Made by a program: the position numbers and the translations under genes. Below the pieces are notes generated by a model that saw nothing but the letters and a program-made list of their open reading frames with translations, did no database searches and had not been told where the DNA came from. Below, piece by piece: positions 21,133 to 25,686 of a stretch of DNA of 25,686 nucleotides; within the stretch, counting starts at the first letter, position 1, and every line of letters begins with the position of its first letter. The stretch covers positions 1 to 25,686 of the forward strand of contig NW_014013169.1 in the NCBI RefSeq assembly GCF_000611645.1, read 5' to 3'. This stretch comes from Monoraphidium neglectum (taxonomy: Eukaryota; Chlorophyta; Chlorophyceae; Sphaeropleales; Selenastraceae).

Positions 21133-22593
21133 AATTTTTCACTGATTACGAAACACTCCTCCGGATCTAAAGCCTTAGGCGAGGCTCGTATTTTGCATTT
21201 TGAGCGGTTTCACACCAGCGCAGCAATTTACACAACACCTTCCGCCTGGATGATCATCAAAGTCCAAGGAAAACTATTCGTGTGATTGACGTGGCAGCAG
21301 TCGATGCTGCTTCTCACCACCTTCACACGACGCACGACTTATCCACAACTCACTCATGCCCGGGCCTCCTGCTTGGCGTGCAAGTGTAGAGTCACGTGGT
21401 CATTGTACATGAGCATTCTAGAGGGTATGGCTCTTTTCAACTACGTTTTGGTGGTGGGGTGTTGCAGCGGACCATCAAGACCATCAGGGACAATGCCGAC
21501 CATCAAGCCGACCATCAAGCACCATCAGGCCTACTGCATGGGCCTTTTGCCATGTTTACCTGCCCTGGACCCTTTATGACAGTATAAAATACGTATTAGA
21601 TTTATTTGCAGCGGCAAAACACAGCAAGCGGCGTCTTTCGTGATCGCGCTCAGTAGAGATCGCTCGTGGTGGATTGCGCGGGCAACTCGTGGACGTCTCC
21701 CCGCGCCCCCATGGGGCCTACGAAGCATATTATAGATACCTAAGTGCGTTTGATGCATCTCCAGACACCTGAAAAAGCAGTATCTACGCGCTCTGATGGT
21801 CGGTGATGGTGCTGATGGTCTTGATGGTCTGAAGCAAAAATGCGCACCCCCCAGACCAAAATGTAGTTGAAAAGAGCCATAATAGCGCGCTTCTATCACC
21901 ACCCTTGTGTTCTGGCTTGCAGGATCGCCAAGGATCATCACAAAGGCAGGTCATCGCAACCAAGCAGCAAGTGCATAGCACTGAACAAGCAAAACTGCAC
22001 CATGCATGTGGTGCCCACCAGTGTTGCACAAAATACACTGAAATCAGGCAGCATTGCCAACCCTGATCGACACAATGTGTGCACGCACTTTGAATCGCTG
22101 TGGCACATGCCCGTCCTCCATCATCGTCCACCTTCCGCGGTGCGCACAAGGCTGCTTGTTGCACCTACATACCGCATCACTCGTATCTCCCACAATACAA
22201 GTATGGTGACTCATATACCGTACCCGCCTCAAGCAAGGTCTGGGCCGCCAGTGCTGTTGCGCCGCCCCTCCCCACGCTTCCATGGGACGCACCCAGCTTG
22301 TGCGAAGTGGGTGAGGAGGAGTGTGCAGAAAGTGGTATGGACGCGCATCAGGCTCTGCCACTCGCGATGACCAACGCTCCGGATGACCAATGGCACTGAG
22401 GCACGGAACTCGCAGACCGCGCGGTCACTCTTCGCAACGGGCCGACTTGAAGCCCGGACAACCGCATAAAACGCCGTTGCAACTGGAACGAGACACCACA
22501 AACAATTATTGCACTCCTGACACTTATCATTGCAAGCAAGGCCAGCCGCATCCGTTGACAAACGCACAGCACCGCACCAGACACCGACGCCTC
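21133..22593. other. Divergent promoter region between the vasohibin-like and Cdh-like genes
   Basis: The two genes start outward from this 1.46-kb interval. It holds an inverted-repeat element (21428-21879), a TGACGTGG motif at 21287-21294 and a palindromic CACGTG (G-box core) at 21393-21398, both close to the vasohibin-like start. No coding segment was recognised; a 167-codon plus-strand open frame from 21867 begins inside the element and has no motifs. Confidence 0.45.
21428..21879. mobile_element. MITE-like element with terminal inverted repeats and TA flanks, 452 bp
   Basis: The left end reads TGGCTCTTTTCAACTAC then G then TTTTGGT. The reverse complement of the right end is identical except A for G, so 24 of the first 25 positions match. 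Both ends are directly flanked by TA (21426-21427 and 21880-21881), as expected for a TA target-site duplication of the Tc1/mariner type. Inside each arm are direct repeats of ACCATCA: five on the left (about 21470-21527) and four, inverted, on the right (about 21794-21830), possibly transposase-binding sites. There is no transposase gene. The centre is AT-richer. Superfamily assignment is inferred from the TA alone. Confidence 0.75.
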
Positions 22594-24452
22594 ATGGCGA
22601 AAGCGCTCCTGATCGCCGCGCTGGCAGCGGTGGTGGCCATCGCTGGTTGCCACGCCCAGCCCGGTGGCCGCCTGACCGCCCGCCTGCAGGGGCAGGCCGC
22701 GGCCCTCTTGCCTGCGTCGTCACCAGGGCACCACCACCACTCTGCCAGGACGACCACGCGAGGCAGCGGCCTGGCGCGGGGGCCCACGTTGCAGGGCCCC
22801 GCTACGTCTTATACCGACTGCGTGAACGAATGGGACCGCTTTCCAGGCAAATTGTGAGCTGCTAATGCGCGCGTCCGACGCAGTGCTTCCGACGCAGCGC
22901 TGTGCCCCCACACATCGGCGCGTGTGCACGCACGCGCCTGCGCATCGGTGCGGGGCCCAGCAATCCCCAGGCGCGCTTGTCCCGCCACACCACCACCCTC
23001 TTCCCCCTCCTGCAAGCAGTCTGCCTCTAGCCGCAACCCGCGCTCTCGGTTCCCCTTGGGGCGCGTGACCCCCTCTGGCCTCTCGACCGCACCTTACCTT
23101 GGCCACGTGCCCGCCTTGTCCCACTTTTCCTGCCCTCCCCCCAGCCAAACCCTGGCGCTTAACTATGGGGAGGATCCCGTGAACGATCACACAGCAACCT
23201 GCGACATGCCCGTCAACAAGGCCTGCGTCGCCATCATCAAGGGCGACAAGATGGGCTGCCTGATGTGGCAGGCCGTCGAGGAGGGCTGCCCCGGCACCGC
23301 CCAGGACAAGCCGACCTGCAAGGCCGGATACGTATACCTCGGGGACAACTCGTGAGTCTCTCATGGGGCCGGGAGTCAATGGGCTGGGGCCGCTGCAACG
23401 GTGCGCTGGCACCGGCTCCACGGCCTGCGGCGGTGCTGCATATGACTGCCGCTCGGCATGCAGGGCTTGGGTGCCACCTGTGGTGCTGGCCCCCGGGACG
23501 CTCGCTGTCGCGGCCAAGAGCAAGCGCGCCGCCCTCCGACCGCGCCGCCCTCCGACCGCGCTGCTGACGTCCCGCCCCCAACCCCCCGCCGCCCCGCTGC
23601 GCAGGAACGACGCGAAGCACGTCATCCTGGTGGCCACCAGCCCCGTGAGGGGCCTGGAGGACGTCCACACGCCCGCCGTGCAGAAGGCCACCGGGCACCT
23701 GTTCGCCTCGTTCTGGGCCGACTCGCTGCCGGCCGTGAGGAAGACAGGCAGGAACTACGACCGCGGCTTCGATGACGTCACCACTGCGGCCCTGGCGATC
23801 AACCCGCCCTACTTCCGTGAGCACACGAGGGGGCTCCGCTTGCGTTGGAGGTCCCGAGTTGTTGATCAGTGCAGCCCAACCCTTGCGAATTGGCTCCACC
23901 GCTCATTTGTTCATTTTCCATGTCCCTCCCTCCATTCCTGTGTATCACCTGCCATTTGCTGCACCCACCCACCCTCCGACCCACGCACCCACCAATCACC
24001 GTCCTGTTTGCAACGCAGGCGAGTTCCACCAGATGCACATCCACTCTGGCAGGCGCCTGCCCGGCATCGACAAGTGCATCAGCAGCTGGGCACCCGGCCC
24101 GTTGGGCGTCTGGCAGAAGCCCTTCCTCTGCAGCGGCCTGCACCCCAGCCAGCCGCAGAACCAGGACGACGCCGTACTTTTCCGCACCACGGTCAGCAGC
24201 CTCGACGACATCTGGACCCTCTACAACAGCGGCATCGCCACGCCAGAGATGGCCAACACGCTCGCCGCCGCCGGTGGCATCCCCCCAAACAAAGCTGCCT
24301 ACCACGTCGGCATGCTGGTGACGCAGCCGCCCGCGTGGCACAAGAAGAAGGAGTTCCTGGTGGTCCTCTTTGCCCCCAGCACCAAGGCCGCCAAAAACCC
24401 TGACCTGGGCAAGCTCGGCCGCGGCCAGTTCATGACCAACAACGTGCATTGA
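22594..24452 (+). CDS. Secreted CDP-diacylglycerol pyrophosphatase-like (HIT-like fold) protein (4 exons, 370 aa)
   Basis: Exons 22594-22853, 23145-23351, 23605-23816 and 24019-24452, phases 2, 2, 1; donors TT|GTGAGC, TC|GTGAGT and CC|GTGAGC, with pyrimidine-rich acceptors. The N-terminus is a signal peptide (MAKALLIAALAAVVAIAGCHAQ). The mature part has several cysteines (TCDMPVNKACVAI, MGCLMWQ, EGCPG) and CKAGYVYLGDN. It continues with HVILVATSPVRGLED, ALAINPPYFREFHQMHIH with an H-x-H motif at residues 233-235, and SGRRLPGIDKCISS. This order matches bacterial Cdh, a HIT-like hydrolase that cleaves CDP-diacylglycerol to phosphatidate and CMP. The LAIN and H-x-H-I-H blocks are the strongest evidence. 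Similarity is judged by eye from family knowledge; activity and substrate are inferred. Secretion or vacuolar delivery is likely. Confidence 0.8.
23525..23556. repeat. Perfect 16-bp tandem duplication in Cdh-like intron 2
   Basis: CGCGCCGCCCTCCGAC occurs twice head to tail (23525-23540, 23541-23556) inside intron 23352-23604. It is a simple slippage duplication. Confidence 0.75.
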
Positions 24453-25079
24453 TGCTTGTTTGGGAGTGAGACAAAAACATTTGCAACAAATGCGAACGCA
24501 TGCTTGTTCCGTCAACCTGCCTGAGCCAAGGCGGCCTGTGACAGATGACAAACATGATGGCCTGCCCAATTTTGCAAGTAGGGTAAGGGTCGTCTTGAAC
24601 TTCCAAAACGCATGCGATTGGCACAGAAATGTGCGGGAAGTGCTCTCACACAACCTTATGTTCTACTGACTGCTGCTGCTGCTACTTTTTTCAATCCTTT
24701 GTGCCCATGGTTGAAGTTCCAAAGTGCATCAAAGCTGTAAAACTTGCTGACGCATCACAGACCCTGCGCCCTATCCAGGCCCGACTGAACACTGCAGGAT
24801 CCCCCCTGCACGTCTGCAGCGGTTGCGAGCAGCCCCTGTTACTTCAACAGTGACTATTCCATTAGACGCTTGCAGCGTTGCAGTCCACTGGTCGCGCTGA
24901 ACGACAGGTCCAGACCACAGCAGCTGTTTGCTTCTCGCCTAAATGCCGCACAGACAGTCAGCACAAATAACAACAGCAGGCCGTGCGCACTCAATTGTTC
25001 GACGCAAGCCCACACGCTTGAGATGCGCTGGGGGCTTGAGGTTGCTTCAGCGGCTGGCGTCACACGACATTCGACGGCT
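24453..25079. other. 3' UTRs of convergent genes
   Basis: This stretch lies between the Cdh-like stop (+) and the stop of the last gene (-). No coding segment was recognised. A plus-strand TGTAA at 24736-24740 probably ends the Cdh-like transcript. Confidence 0.55.
24736..24740 (+). terminator. Candidate poly(A) signal TGTAA of the Cdh-like gene
   Basis: TGTAA lies 284 bases after the stop codon on the coding strand, within the normal range for green-algal 3' UTRs. It is the only copy I found between the stop and the next gene. Confidence 0.5.
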
Positions 25080-25686
25080 TTACATGACATAGGACGGCAG
25101 CTCCCCCAGGGGCAGCTGCGCCAGCAGCGCCTCCCCGAACAAGTGCACTAGCGCCCCCAACTGCGCGTTGACGTCGCTGTCCTCCTGCCACGCGTCAGCC
25201 AGCACCTCCGCCACACTCAGCTGCGGTGCCGCCGCCCGCCCGCCCGCCGCCGCGCGGCCGGCGCCGCCGCGCGGCTGCTGATGCCGCGCGGGGGGCGGCG
25301 CCTGGCGCCGCAGCAGGGCCTCCAGGTCGCCGCCGCCGCCGCCCTCCGCGTCCCGCCGCAGCACGTCAGCGACCGACTGCAGCCCGACCTCCTCAATCAC
25401 CAACGCCACTGGCCGCCCCTGCTGCTGCTGCTGCTGCTGCTGGTGCTGCTGCTGCTGCTGCTGGTCGACTTCCAACCGCACGCGGATCGGCCGCTGCCGC
25501 ACCAGCACGCGCGCCTTGGCCATCAGCGCCGCCTGCCTGTCCAGCTCGTCCCACCCCTGGCCGCCACCCGGCTGGGGCCCGCGCCGCAGGACAATGTGCT
25601 CGGGCAGGCGGTCCGCTAACAGGCCGATGAGCCGGTCGTACATGGCAGCCCCCGCCGCCTCGGCGAGCGCGCCAAACAGCCGCCGC
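25080..25686 (-). CDS. C-terminal part of an unrecognised polyglutamine-containing protein (partial, 5' end outside the window)
   Basis: The frame is open from the right edge to a TAA at 25082-25080, about 200 residues. An in-frame ATG at 25643 exists, but coding-like sequence continues upstream of it (RRLFGALAEAAGAA), so the true start probably lies beyond the window. Visible parts in order are: an amphipathic helical segment (MYDRLIGLLADRLPEHIVLR), ALMAKARVLVRQRPIRVRLEVD, a CAG-encoded glutamine tract interrupted by one His (Q6-H-Q8, about 25417-25461), VIEEVGLQSVADVLRRDAE, a Gly/Ala/Pro/Arg-rich linker, and a helical C-terminus (LSVAEVLADAWQEDSDVNAQLGALVHLFGEALL shortened here by motif: AEVLADAWQ to LFGEALLAQL). 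I do not recognise the family. The stop overlaps a TGTAA pentamer, probably by chance. Confidence 0.6.
   Translation of the reverse strand, partial: RRLFGALAEAAGAAMYDRLIGLLADRLPEHIVLRRGPQPGGGQGWDELDRQAALMAKARVLVRQRPIRVRLEVDQQQQQQHQQQQQQQQGRPVALVIEEVGLQSVADVLRRDAEGGGGGDLEALLRRQAPPPARHQQPRGGAGRAAAGGRAAAPQLSVAEVLADAWQEDSDVNAQLGALVHLFGEALLAQLPLGELPSYVM
25417..25461. repeat. CAG/CTG repeat encoding polyglutamine
   Basis: A CTG-rich stretch on the plus strand is read as CAG in the minus-strand gene and encodes six Gln, one His (CAC) and eight Gln. Unlike the intronic CAG array near 15217, this one is in an open coding frame. Confidence 0.85.

Noticed and set aside
21867..22370. 167-codon plus-strand open frame
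   Set aside because: It begins inside the inverted-repeat element, has no domain and no splice partners.
22720..23691. 323-codon minus-strand open frame
   Set aside because: It overlaps the Cdh-like exons and introns in antisense, with low-complexity composition and no recognisable domain.
23363..24403. 346-codon plus-strand open frame
   Set aside because: It reads through introns 2 and 3 of the Cdh-like gene and is out of frame with the conserved exon 4; only a middle portion (exon 3) is real.
25080..25084. TGTAA overlapping the stop codon of the right-edge gene as its poly(A) signal
   Set aside because: It would leave almost no 3' UTR; more likely a chance overlap of ATG-TAA.
1..25686. 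CRISPR arrays, tRNA or rRNA genes, bacterial operons
   Set aside because: None seen; repeats are microsatellites, short duplications or the inverted-repeat element, and genes are intron-rich and eukaryotic.

Overview
The window looks like nuclear DNA of a green alga, probably a core chlorophyte such as a trebouxiophyte or a Chlamydomonas relative. The reasons are high GC, many short introns with GTGAGT/GTGCGG-type donors and CAG acceptors, TGTAA poly(A)-signal pentamers, CA/TG and CAG microsatellites inside introns, and plant-type proteins with plastid-like N-termini. The lineage is an inference; no marker gene is present. No bacterial operon, rRNA, tRNA or CRISPR array was seen. I built the gene models by hand, joining open segments at splice sites that keep the reading frame and restore family motifs. 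Phases were checked exon by exon.

Layout, left to right. Positions 1-875: no gene; it holds TGTAA motifs that may end an upstream gene. 876-1751 (+): two-exon thioredoxin-like protein with a probable plastid transit peptide. 2997-5067 (-): four-exon secreted, heavily sequon-bearing protein with a hydrophobic C-terminus suggesting a GPI anchor; family not identified. 6036-8682 (-): seven-exon plant-type alpha/beta hydrolase, probably plastid targeted. 10164-16464 (-): eighteen-exon half-size ABC transporter of the ABCB/TAP-like type with a complete nucleotide-binding domain. 17081-18133 (-): three-exon pyridoxamine-phosphate-oxidase-like flavin-binding protein. 18834-21132 (-): six-exon vasohibin-type tubulin carboxypeptidase with the Cys-His-Ser triad intact. 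21428-21879: a 452-bp inverted-repeat element flanked by TA, probably a non-autonomous DNA transposon (MITE), lying in the divergent promoter. 22594-24452 (+): four-exon secreted protein resembling bacterial CDP-diacylglycerol pyrophosphatase (HIT-like fold). 25080-25686 (-): 3' part of an unrecognised polyglutamine-containing gene running off the right edge.

The genes do not form a pathway; this is ordinary eukaryotic gene spacing. Three products (thioredoxin-like, hydrolase, ABC transporter) carry plastid-type N-termini and two (2997-5067 and 22594-24452) carry signal peptides.

Most worth a second look: the vasohibin-like enzyme; the MITE with its ACCATCA subterminal repeats; the complementary CA/GU tracts that bracket one frame-breaking exon of the ABC transporter; the long CAG array inside another ABC intron; and the secreted Cdh-like protein, a family known mainly from bacteria.
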